From Isoetes taiwanensis (lineage: Eukaryota; Streptophyta; Lycopodiopsida; Isoetales; Isoetaceae): DNA of 64,000 nucleotides. The stretch is from the NCBI GenBank assembly GCA_021234155.1, contig JAJEKV010000164.1, forward strand, positions 876,783 to 940,782, in the 5' to 3' direction. Position 1 is the first letter of the stretch; the number at the start of each line of letters is the position of its first letter. Below the pieces are notes generated by a model. The model was not told where the DNA came from and did no database searches. It was given only the letters and a program-made list of their open reading frames with translations. Below, piece after piece: positions 33,031 to 43,199 of the stretch. The position numbers were made by a program, and so were the translations under genes.

Positions 33031-34128
33031 ATTGGCAAAGAGTTAGAAACAAGATCAGAGATGCAGAGTCTGGTACAATGAGTTAGAAAGGCGCAACATA
33101 GCCAGACAGCATATCGAAGGGAACCAAGCAAAATGCGGCCAATTCCCTTGTTGCTTTTAAAGGGGTACAACCCTAAAGAAAGGACATGCCATCTCATTTC
33201 GGGCATGGAAATAAATTAAGAAGGCGAAAAAACCAGCAAAGGCAAACGTGCACAGATCTCCGGCAGGAATTTGCTAAAGAGAGCAGTTAAAAAGTCACAT
33301 ACCTTTTTGCATGCATGCCAAGCCATTTCTGTAAAGATATTTCTGGCAGAAGGACATCGGGATCATCTGTGCCATAGGTTTAAGGATCCTAAGGTAGTGG
33401 GGAAATGCCGTTAGGGTCTGTACCCGCCCAAAACCGGCAGAGCAACGAGCGTGAAACTATCTGTTACAAGACGATGTAACCCTAAAAAAGTTAAAGAAAA
33501 TGTCCAGAAAAAGCCATGTTGCGAAATTGCCATGCTGGAAATCTAAACCTCCAATTTTACCCAACTGGGTACAAGAACAATAGTATACATTAATTGTCAT
33601 GAATATCATGAATAATAAATGGTAAAGTTAGAGGCGATGCACTTAAAAGGTTAAATGTTGCCAAGTTATATTATAGGGAACCATAGATTCATGGTTTGGC
33701 CAAATGTGACGTTTGTAGAATAGTATAACAAAGGTCCAATAGATGCAACAAAATCTATCATAGGTTAGAAGCCAGGTTCTGTGCTTATAAAGTTATTAAA
33801 ACTGTGTTTGTAAAACCAGGAGGTGACATGTCTATTTGCATCATAGGTAGATTACAACCTTGTAACATGTGCCCTAGTTTTTCTAGAAAGGGAATAAAAT
33901 AGCAATGCTATGTACAGTTATTCTGAAAAAGATGAAGGATAATGTGCCACCAGGAATATGGTAGTTTCTACAAATTCTAGTAGTGCTTGAGACAAATCAT
34001 CCTAGATCATGGTCCGTATAGTGGCCTTTAAAGCATTTATCTATACTGATGACTAGGACCCAGTTATTAGCATATAAGTTTGGGAAGCCTAACATGTCTT
34101 TTGGATATATATATATATTTATATAGAT

Positions 34129-34327
34129 ATATATATATATATTCAATATATATACGTTCACATATTTGTACATATAAAAAAAAAACGGTATAAATTTATA
34201 CCGCAGGAAGTCTCGCGGTATAGATTTATACCACAAGAATTCTTTTTTTTTTTCGGATATATATATGTATGTATATATGTTATATATATATTATATATTT
34301 ATATAATATACATATATATATATACTA
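34129..34327. repeat. TA-rich microsatellite with palindromic GGTATAAATTTATACC motifs
   Basis: Junction between the array and the next element: long (TA)n runs and two copies of the 16-bp palindrome at about 34,187 and 34,215 (the second with one change). The palindrome is shared with 16,027 on the other side of the array and with the minisatellite at 38,889-39,124. Confidence 0.7.
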
Positions 34328-35459
34328 GAAAAAGTGCCCAGCGTTGCTGGGCTTTTCGTCGGGCACAAGCTAAAAAGCTAATGTAGATGTAAAGTTATGG
34401 TTAATATTTATTTCTACACCTTTAATCGACCCCAACAAAAGCGCACCACAGTAACATTCAGAAGTATGAAAACTGTTTGTGATGGCACTATGGATATGGA
34501 TGGATTGCTAATAAGAAAAACCATGTGATTTTAGTTTTGCAGCGACTTGCATATGTTTGACATTCACATTTGGAATTTTTGTGTAAGCAATGGCATTTGG
34601 AATAAGTCTTCAGTTTTTTACCAAATCAATACAGTAATAGAGACTATACCAGTTATATTACCAAATCAATGCAGTAATAGAAACTATACGAGTTATGCTT
34701 ATGTGTTGAGGGAATTTAGCAAAGCAAAGAATTTATCCGAGATAGAAAGTTGCATGGGTTAACTGTAAGTAATTCCATAACTATGATTTGAAGATCTCCT
34801 GAAAACTTGCCTTTGGTTTGGATGTAACAACTTCAATTTTTTTCTATTATTGCAAGTTCCAAACCAACAATTAGAGAATTGTATACATAACATACATGCA
34901 TACGATATTGGAATACAGAACATATGCATTATCAAGTTACCATATCTAATTGTTCCTGAAATACGTGGTTCTACAGAAATAATGCAGAAAATCCAAATAT
35001 CGTAACTACAAGTTTTCTGGTTTCGAATTACCATCTTCAGGAACATCTCAATGGCAATAGATGTTTATGTACAATGTCCATTTTTGCCATTGCTTTTTTG
35101 CTTAGTCCACAGACCTCCTAAATCATGTATGCTTACATATCTTGCAGCCTTCATTTCTATGTTCTGCTACATCTGCTTGACAGCCCAAATGAGCATTTTA
35201 TCGATGCATTTGCTTGTCTTAACCCACTTGCCAGCCCAACCACTTTGGACATACAATGCCATCACCATAGACCATGAAAATATATTTCTCGCTCTGCCTC
35301 TTTAAGTAGCACTACAGAAAGAGAAACATTCCTTGATAGCAAAATTTTTTGTGTTGCTATTCCCTTTTGTTACTGAATCCAGCTTTGCATGTAAGCATGT
35401 GCCACCATTGGTTGGAAATGATTTAGATGGTCTGAAGTTTTGTTGATACTGGCTATACA

Positions 35460-36620
35460 CCGCCATCGAGGCGGACTATCTTGAGGAAGGGATAATAGTT
35501 CTTCGCGGCAACGAATTTTGATATTTATAGCCCTTTAGCATCGGATCCATTGTTGGGCTGCATACATGCACAAACCGCACTTTCATAAATTGCTTTGTCT
35601 TCTTGCACATTCTCCCATTGCATTTGTTTGATAAGTTCAAAGTGCATTCTTGCCACTCCCACATTGAGTGTATCCCGCAACCATTACACTCCAAGATCGA
35701 CATTTGTCTTGATCATTCAATGAAAGACACTAAAAGCATCATCTACACATAGAAGTCCAAAAGCATATTGCCTACATGGATATCCTAACTACATACCTTT
35801 TGACAAAGCATTGCATGGATCAATATCACGCTCCATAGCGAGCATATCACAAGATGCACACGGGACACTAAGAACCATCAACTCATTTGGTTCCATGTGC
35901 CTGCATTGCATCTGCCAGAAAATCCTAACTACACCTTCACTATTACAAGAATGGCACCCCCAAAGAATGATGACCGGTCCATGAAATAAAAATTACCTTG
36001 GGATGGATAATCGATCAAACACTATGCAAGCATCCACGACGGCTCCCAGACTTGGCATAAATGTCAACAAGGGAGTCCCCTAAAATAGCATCTAATGCAC
36101 AAAAAGCTTTCAAATCATGAATCCACTTTGAAATTGAAATAGACGGACAAACACTCAACTACTCAAGGCGGCAAGAAAGGTAACTCTGTTTGGTTTTACA
36201 TTCTCACGTTGCATATGTTCCAAACCCTCAAAACTTCCTTTGCTTTGCCATATTCAGCATATCCGAGAAATAATTATGCTCCATGATACACCATTTCGCA
36301 ATGATATCCCGCTAAATAGATGGCAAGCAACATTTATACTCTCACACATTTAGCACACATGTCAAGGACAAAACATTGCTGAAAGGGGACATATGATTAA
36401 ATCCTTTCGAGCATCCGAAAGTGTAGATGTTTCCCCTCTTTCAAAGCTGGAAGTACCGTGGATGCACCGACAACAAGAACAAATAGCACCATATCCGGTC
36501 TTAACACTCTTGCTTCATTAGTTCATACAAGCAACAAAGGCCCTCTTCCATCACCGTGTTGAGCATACCATGTGATTGTTGTTGTCCGGATATATGCACA
36601 CAATCCCATTATAGCTAAAT
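35460..36620 (-). pseudogene. Decayed PPR (PLS-type) protein gene fragment
   Basis: Minus-strand frames, broken by many stops and shifts, keep repeated PPR phrases: YAQHGDGR…LLLYELMKQE, RPDMVLFVLVVGAST, LPALKEGKHLHFRMLE, GYAEYGKAKE, DSLVDIYAKSGS and MEPNELMVLSVPCA. At least five 31-36-residue repeats are recognisable. PPR proteins of this class bind organellar RNA, often for C-to-U editing. Here none can be made. It sits inside the Helitron-like segment, as captured gene pieces often do. Confidence 0.65.
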
Positions 36621-38860
36621 GTGCAGAATATTGGCTCGAATATAGCTCATTTTGCAATGTTGAAATGAAGAAAATTGCATTATGCGCCAATTTTGAAGAT
36701 CACAATCCTGCAGATACTAAACATAACAGGTTACTCACCTTTGCAATTACAAATATTGCAGCAAATTAGTAGCTATAAACAGCAAACCCAAAAAAATTAC
36801 ACCTTGGTTTAGGACTAATGCCTTCACTATGCAAGGAACACAAAAGATAAGACTACATGCAACCAACGGGCAATATATTATACTCATTTTGATGTCAATA
36901 CCTCCAGCTTGCTCATTTTGATGCGGATGCCTCTAGCCTGCTATCTAAACTACCATGTGTACGCCATAAACACACAAAGGAATTTTGGCAAGTGCTAAGG
37001 TTATTAGAATGTTGAGTTGGTGAAAGAACGATCTTGAACATTGTTTTATGACATCTTTGTATATAGATTCATGAAACTGAACGTTTTGGAGAAATGCTTT
37101 TATTTTGAGAAATGTTCTCACCGATCTTCTCACAAAGAGTCACGATAGTTGGACATTCTCCAAGTCTTGCTCAATCATAAATTTCCTCGTGGGTCTTGCT
37201 CAATCATAAATTTCCTCGTGGGGCAAAAATGACACCGCATTTTACGCCTTAGTGCTAGATAAGCAAATGAAGTTGCCATTGATTCTCCAATGAGAATCAA
37301 ACATCTGTATATAACAAGATGTTGACTTTAGAACATCCCCATTGCCTGCTTAGCGACATCATTAGAGTATGCAAGCGACTTATAAGACTCCAAAAGTACA
37401 AGCTACCTACATATATATTGCTTTCAAGATATCAGATTATAATAGTTTGTGGTATACTAAGGCCGGATATATGTGCAAGGTTATAGAACCATGCGGACAT
37501 ATAGTGTGCTTCATCTTCGAAAATGAGCTCCACAAGAAAGCAATAAATTAGCCCACCGCATAATGTTCCACATCCCAATATCGGCTTGTTAGCAAAGGAG
37601 TACCTTTGACCGGACAAATCGTCAGTATCTCAAAGGCATCCAAAAACTAAATGGACCATAATCTATTCAACCAAGGATACTCATGTTCGAGTGTTAAGAA
37701 CACCGGCAAAATGGAGAGTTCTCGGTGTTCTCATGCAAGCAATACGGCCAAAATGGAGAGCCCCCTTAGAGCAACCAATTTTGCACAGGCTGCCTCGCAT
37801 GCCGAAAAGCTGGGCTCAAAGCAATCATGGGCGGTTCTTAAACCGAAAGAGGTAGTGTCTATTGCTTAAAAAATATCTATATGTCTATTTATTTGCATCT
37901 TACCATCTTGTGTCTATTTAGGATGATGAATGTGGAAGCACAAAAATAACTTAGATGCAAAAATGAATCGATCGATAGTATGAAGTGCTCCCTAACACGA
38001 AGTCATGCTTCCATTTTTCTTTTTGTGTGGAGTCATATATGGCCGCTTAGCAATAAAACTCCTCCGCAAACAATGCCATAAATGATCGATCCCAAGATGT
38101 TCTTAAACATGTCTAGGAAAGGGCTCCAAATCCTCAAACATGTCCTTGACTAAATCTAGAGAAATCTAACTCGCATAACATGTCCTCAAACATGTTCCTT
38201 GACTAAATCTAGAGAAATCTAACTCGCGATAACTCTAGAATCTAACTCGCATAATCGAAATGATTCCTTGTGTTTTATAATAAGGCCCACATTGCAAGAG
38301 ACGATATCTACTACTTAAAAATTAAACCTGGCCATCAAAAGCAAAGGAGGAAAAACTTACACAAAGACGGCCTTGCATTAGGTTGCTCTCCACATCCGAG
38401 TCTCCCAAAGGCACGGTAAGCTCTCAGATTCGAGTTTGAGGGATCCCACTATCCCATAGCCGCTCCCCAATCCGGGCCATTTGGAGCCATATTTCAGTAA
38501 TAAATAGATAAATTAGAATAAAGTGAAGGGGCATGCAGATCGGGCTTTTTTAGCTGCAGCCAAGACGCTTTCCTCCGGGATCATGAATTAGCCTAGCACA
38601 AATGCCCTTTGGAATCCGGATTATTGAGATCGATGTCAATCATGGCGGCTTTGGACAATGGCGAGAAACAAAACAAACAGCGCCAAATAAACCGCTGAAT
38701 CCAAGGGACGAAAATAACCAAAAAAGGTCAACGGCCGAGATGCTCTGCTAAGAAGGGGTCGACATAGAGGTTACAATAGAAATAGTCATGATCTGACGGT
38801 CCAGAATGAAAGTTGTGGGAAAAGAAATTGACGGCCGAGATGCTCTGCACACACTACATT
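36621..38860. other. Interior of the Helitron-like segment, no gene seen
   Basis: I see no supported coding exon here. A phrase around TCTAGAGAAATCTAACTCGC is repeated at about 38,155, 38,210 and 38,240. TCAATCATAAATTTCCTCGTGGG is duplicated at 37,171 and 37,201. The stretch may contain more decayed PPR sequence, but I cannot show it. Confidence 0.4.
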
Positions 38861-38888
38861 TTGCTTTTATTATTATATATAGATCTTT

Positions 38889-39124
38889 GGTATAAATTTA
38901 TACCGAGAAAACTCTTGCGGTATAAATTTATACCGCCCGGGTCCTCTTGCGGTATAAATTTATACCGCTCGAATCCTCTTGCTGTATAAATTTATACCGC
39001 TCGAGTCCTCTTGTTGTATAAATCTATACCGCTCGAGTCCTCTTGCGGTATAAATTTATACCGTGCGAACTCTCTAGCATACTATGTCCACACATTACTA
39101 TCTATTGAGGTATAAATTTATACC
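38889..39124. repeat. 32-bp minisatellite of GGTATAAATTTATACC palindromes
   Basis: Seven palindromes begin at about 38,889, 38,919, 38,951, 38,983, 39,015, 39,047 and 39,109. They are separated by a second conserved phrase (GCTCGAGTCCTCTTG), giving a period near 32 bp; the last spacing is longer. The regular repeat-spacer look recalls a CRISPR array, but the spacers are themselves repeats and this is plant DNA. Tandem protein-binding sites or a hairpin minisatellite are possible. Confidence 0.75.
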
Positions 39125-39656
39125 ATCTTGAAATTTATTTGGAAGAAACTAAGGACTACAGAGACAAATAAATTACAAAGTCTAAAAAAGTCCAGATTGG
39201 ATACATACGTCGCCATCGCGGTATACAGAAGTCTATAGCAAGCTGGAGGAACAAATAAGAGCAAGTGTATAAGGCAAAGCGCAAGCATCTTCGACTTCAA
39301 CTCGCGTGTGAGGCACACTTTAAGGTGAAAATATTTGCTTCATTGAGGCAATATCAAAATGTGTTGCATTTTTGGCAATTTTGTTCATAATTTTGTAGTG
39401 AATTCATAAAATTTGAACTAAATACGTTTTTGGGCATTCTTAGCGCTTGCTGTGTTTTTTCAATGTCTATTTTGTTTTGTCCTTAAAAATATTACTATTT
39501 CTCAAACCAAACTAGGGGGCCAAAAAATGGTACCAAACAAATTTGAATGGAAGCTGAGTTCAAATTCCCCTCCAAAAATGGTGCCTAAAATATTCAAATT
39601 GTCACACTTGTCACAAATATACCAAGAAAAGGGCATTTTTTGGGGAGATTTTAGGG

Positions 39657-39730
39657 AATCTTTCAAAGATTCCTTTTAAAGTGCGTTTGGAGCAAATTAG
39701 TGCGTTTCATTTTAAACTTTGTTTAACGTG
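39657..39730 (-). repeat. Terminal-repeat-like sequence, right (inverted partner of 15,519-15,590)
   Basis: Read in reverse complement: AGTTTAAAATGAAACGCACT, then CCAAACGCACTTTAAAAGG and GAATCTTTGAAAGATTCC. It aligns with the left copy with a few indels. An internal TCTTTCAAAGA palindrome is present in this copy. Confidence 0.45.
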
Positions 39731-39737
39731 TGAATAC

Positions 39738-39898
39738 TTTTTTTTTCAAACTTATTTTTTTACCCCGCTTTATTCTAATACCCCACCCTTTTTCTGCCCA
39801 TGCTGGAAATTCAAAATTTTTTTTCAAACGTATTTTTTTACCCCCTTTTTTCTAATAGCCCGCCTTTTTTTCCCGCCCATGGTTGAAATTCAAAATTT
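39738..39898 (+). repeat. 79-bp tandem duplication
   Basis: TTTTTCAAACTTATTTTTTT ACCCC… AATTCAAAAT occurs twice in a row (from 39,738 and 39,817) with a few substitutions. The DNA from 39,900 to 40,400 contains no supported gene. Confidence 0.65.
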
Positions 39899-40399
39899 GG
39901 TACACACCTTTGAGACGAAAATCCTTTGTACCAGTTGGACTCTTTCTTTCCGGAAGAAGCTCCCATAGCCATAGCTCCCACCCGAATTGACCCCCAACGA
40001 GAAAAGCTTCACAGCTATGGAGAGCCGACATAGGCCTCTAAATTTTTTATTTTCCCTTTGTTTTTTAAGCCGAAGCCATGGTCTAGCATTCAAACTCCCT
40101 CGATCCGGCTTTGCAAAGGAGAGAAAGAAGGAGGCAGATGAAAGAATGCAGATCAAAGGATCCGTCAGATCAAAGATGAAAGAATGGAGATGCAAAGAAT
40201 CCAGCAGGGCGGAGAGAAAGAAGGAGGCAGATCCTCCACTGTCGGCAGATCCTCCACTGTTCCTTGCAGGCGTCACAGAAGCTTGTTGCCAGAAGCTTGT
40301 TGCCAGAAGTGGTTGTCGTCTCCTCTCCATCTTGTTCCCACCATTGTGATTTCTTAACCTATTTGTGATTGAAAGCCGCCAAAACCCGGTTGTAGAAGC

Positions 40400-40990
40400 T
40401 GCAAGAGAAGGTCTGAACACCTGGAAGATCTGAAGCCCCAGCAGATCTGAAGGCCGCCCTGTGAATGCCCCAGCGGATCTGAAGCCCCAGCGGATCTGAA
40501 GGCCGGACTTGGATATGGCGGATTTGGGCCGCCCTGTGAACGCCATGCAACGAAGGAGCAAAAAAAAAAAATCCACAGGAATCGGCAGAAGCAGAACAAG
40601 AAACCTTGCTCATTTGAATCCTTACCGGCAGAAGGATGAAGAACCTCAGGGGCTTGGCGGAGGAAGAGTCGACTTCCAGGTCTTTATATATGGCTCTTAT
40701 TGCCTTCTAGCTACTATGGATAGAGAAAACATGGTGCCAAACAATCAAACTCTAAACCGGCACTCAAATCTCCCAAATCTCTTATGCTAGCAACTCCATG
40801 ATCTGCTCCTTTCCGAACACACTGAACAGAGCCCTCAAAATCTTGCATTTCGCATCTTGCACTGGCGGGGTCTTGAAGAATCCAGATTGGAGCTTGGATC
40901 TTGGATTGGAGCTTGGCGAGATCTTGGATTGGAGCTTCTGCACTGGCGAGATCTTGGATTGGAGCTTCTGCACTGGCGGGGTCTTGAAGA
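40400..40990. repeat. Two clusters of short GC-rich tandem repeats
   Basis: At 40,425-40,540 the phrase CAGCGGATCTGAAGCCC and GCCGCCCTGTGAAYGCC recur. At 40,860-40,990 the unit GAGATCTTGGATTGGAGCTT with CTGCACTGGC recurs three to four times. The overlapping ORFs on both strands reflect the repeats. Confidence 0.6.
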
Positions 40991-41234
40991 ACCTACAAAT
41001 TGCAAGCCAGTTAGGTAAAAGAATCTGCAAGGCAGAGAGGTTGCTCAGATGTGCTAATCCAGCCAGTTCTTGATTTGGAACTATGCTTGGAATTTGAAGC
41101 TCTGTTACGAGCCTTAATTTGCATTTTACGCTCAAAAATCTGCAACAATATGATCCGACCCAACTTTCCAATCCGGTAGAATTTTGTCACGATTCTTTGA
41201 ACGCATTTAGGGCTTCAAGATCTTGCCGAACTTG

Positions 41235-41455
41235 GAATAATCGGCAGGAATCGGCAGAATTGCCAGAACTTGGGCTGCCATAGCCAGAGCTTGGGCTGCC
41301 AGAACTTGGGCTGCTGCCGGAACTAGTAGTTGGGCTGCTGCCGGAGCTGAGAGTTGGGCTGCCATAGCCGGAGCTCGGGCTGCCGAAACTGGGCGTCTGG
41401 CTGCCGGAGCCGGAGCTTGGAGTTGCATCTCCTCCGCTGCCTCCATAGCAGCTGA
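41235..41455. repeat. Minisatellite of TTGGGCTGCC units
   Basis: TTGGGCTGCC with short variable spacers (AGAACT, ATAGCCAGAGC, GCCGGAACT) recurs about eight times. On the minus strand it reads as Ser/Gly/Pro-rich peptide (SPSSGYGSP…), which could be a low-complexity protein. No flanking domain supports a gene. Confidence 0.55.
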
Positions 41456-41790
41456 ACTGGGGCCCGAGCTTCAAATCTCTATTGGCTAAGGGTGCAGAGA
41501 ATGTATATGGAGCGATGCCCTTTCACTTTGCTGTGGAAATGTGGAAGCAATGAGTATGTTATGTGATTTACCTATATCCACGGCATAGTATCAGTTCCCT
41601 CAGGTTATAAGCATCAACTGTACGCTCCATCAAAATTGGAAGCTCCATCAAAATGGTGTTTTCCAATTCTCAACTCACTAGTCGAGAAGAGGAGAATGAT
41701 TTATATTTTTCTTATTAGTTATTTATTTAATTAAATTAATTAAATTATTTATTTTTTTATTAGTTATTTATTTAATTAATTAATTAAATT

Positions 41791-42150
41791 ATGCCCCCGT
41801 CCCCCTTGCCCCTTGCCACCTTCCCCCTTGCCCCTTCTTCTCCCTTGCCCCTTGCCACCTTCCCTTGCCCCTTGCCCCTTCTCCCCTTGCCCCTTCTCCC
41901 CTTCTCCCCTTGCCCCTTCTCCCCTTGCCCCTTGCCCCTTCCCTTCTTCTCCTTCCCCTTCCGTCCCCTTGCCCCTTGCCTCTTTGCCCCTTCTTCTCCC
42001 TTGCCCCTTCTTCTCCTTCTCCCTTCCCCTTCCCCTTGCCCCTCCCCCCTTTCGTTCCCCTTGCCCTTGCCTCTTTGCCCCTTCTTCTCCCTTGCCCCTT
42101 CTTCTCCTTCCCCTTCCCCTTCCCCTTGCCCCTCCCCTTTCGATCTCACC
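41791..42150 (+). repeat. Pyrimidine-rich CCCCTTGCCCCTT tract
   Basis: About 360 bases are almost only C and T, with a G every 6-20 bases, built from CCCCTTGCCCCTTCTTCTCC units. The minus strand has dense runs of four G, giving high G-quadruplex potential. All ORFs here are artefacts of composition. AT-only sequence (TTATTTAATTAATTAA) precedes it at 41,720-41,790. Confidence 0.8.
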
Positions 42151-42237
42151 TCGCTCAACTTTCTGAACTTTCTGAGTCCCATTTTCAGGCCGAGTCCCAA
42201 AATTCAAGATTTGTCCCACTTTAATTAAATACGACTT

Positions 42238-42868
42238 CTCAATGAATCTTATGGGTGAGGGTCTTTTACTCCTACATGGTAATGGGCTTACTATCTATAT
42301 ATCTTATCCTATATTTATTGTATTGGGTCTCATAAGGTATTTGTGGACAATAAAATGTTACTCTATTCTTATTATAATGCAAAACGTAATCTAACTTTAT
42401 CAAGCTGAGAAACAACACTCAAAATGTTAGGAAAGAGCTGCGGTCACCGGATTGTTTTTTATATATATGTTACAAGCGCTTTGCATACACATTTATGCGT
42501 GCATTTCGCTTATGCAAGCTGTTACGTTGCAATGGTCACTGTATTGCAATGCCCATTTTGCATACGCAAAAGAGCACTTTCCTTACGCAATGGCCATTTT
42601 GCGTATGCAAAAGAGCACTTTGCGTGCTTAAAAACATCTATTGTTTAAATTTGGATTCCAGTTTGGTGGAAAAAAAATGGAATTACTTTTGTTAATTTTT
42701 CTAAGGTTTTAAGGAATTTGAACGTCGAAAAAGGATTCCGATTTTCCAAAAATCGATGAAACCCATTTTCATATGATTTTGAGAGAATATTTGTTTGGAT
42801 CAAAATTTTGAGGACTGGGCATGCATGCCACGAAGTTTGGCATCCAGAATGCATAGATCCGGCTCTAA
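42238..42868 (+). repeat. Dispersed repeat family, copy 3 (right-truncated)
   Basis: Matches copy 1 at 452-1,050 from AATGAATCTTATGGGTGAGG to TAGATCCGGCTCTAAT, where homology stops abruptly. It carries a 32-base insertion near 42,365 relative to copy 1. Confidence 0.7.
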
Positions 42869-43199
42869 TCACGCCTTCTTGTGAAACTCATCTAATTCAC
42901 TCTTTCGACACAATATAGACCTTCACAGGCTTCCTGTACTTGCAATTTTATGCTGGTGTGCTCTGCATTGACCAAGTTCATGTGATATACATACATCGCA
43001 GGTGCAAGTGCAATTCTTCGGATGTTTGGTTCTCATCCCATTGAGTCCATCCACTAGCATTTGCATCCTCACATGCTGAATGCAACAACAACTATTGAAG
43101 TCCTTCAATTTCACAACAAACCAAGGTTTTAGCTTCTCAGAAGCTCGAAGACGAATCTTAATTTATGGATGTTGGTCCTTGAACATCTTTAACAATAGC

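Larger units (their letters stand above)
16745..34128 (-). mobile_element. Head-to-tail array of 7.1-kb Penelope-like retroelement units (about 2.45 copies)
   Basis: The same roughly 7.09-kb sequence is repeated in direct orientation. The anchor CCCAAAAAAGTGATAGCAG lies at 16,749, 23,828 and 30,925; the anchor ATGGTCCGTATAGTGG lies at about 19,816, 26,914 and 34,008. On the coding (minus) strand the order per unit is a leader, ORF1 exon 1, a long intron, ORF1 exon 2, a short intron, the RT exon, an intron and a small last exon. The first unit starts at 34,128 in a TA-repeat; the third is cut inside ORF1 exon 2 at 16,745, also beside a TA-repeat. Head-to-tail partial copies are usual for Penelope-like elements, whose leading partial copy is called a pseudo-LTR. 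Confidence 0.8.
34328..38882 (+). mobile_element. Helitron-like non-autonomous element with captured gene fragment
   Basis: The left end carries a perfect hairpin (GCCCAGC, GTT, GCTGGGC, 34,336-34,352) inside GTGCCC…GGGCAC. It resembles the AGTGCCCG-CGTTGC-CGGGC ends common in plant Helitron-type repeats. The right end (CTTTTATTATTATATATAGA) has the matching AT-rich style. Both flanks are the same palindromic/TA sequence, consistent with insertion there. The interior holds a PPR pseudogene and much non-coding DNA. No RepHel protein is present, and the diagnostic TC…CTRR termini are not certain, so the class is tentative. Confidence 0.35.

Noticed and set aside
38889-39124. CRISPR-like regular repeats
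   Set aside because: The spacers are conserved repeats too, the unit is a perfect palindrome, and the DNA is plant.
39890-40599. 228-codon and overlapping minus-strand ORFs
   Set aside because: They run over tandem repeats (GGATCTGAAGCCC) in three frames; no domain is recognisable.
41776-42228. Several 120-150-codon ORFs on both strands
   Set aside because: Produced by the C/T-rich tract; composition only.
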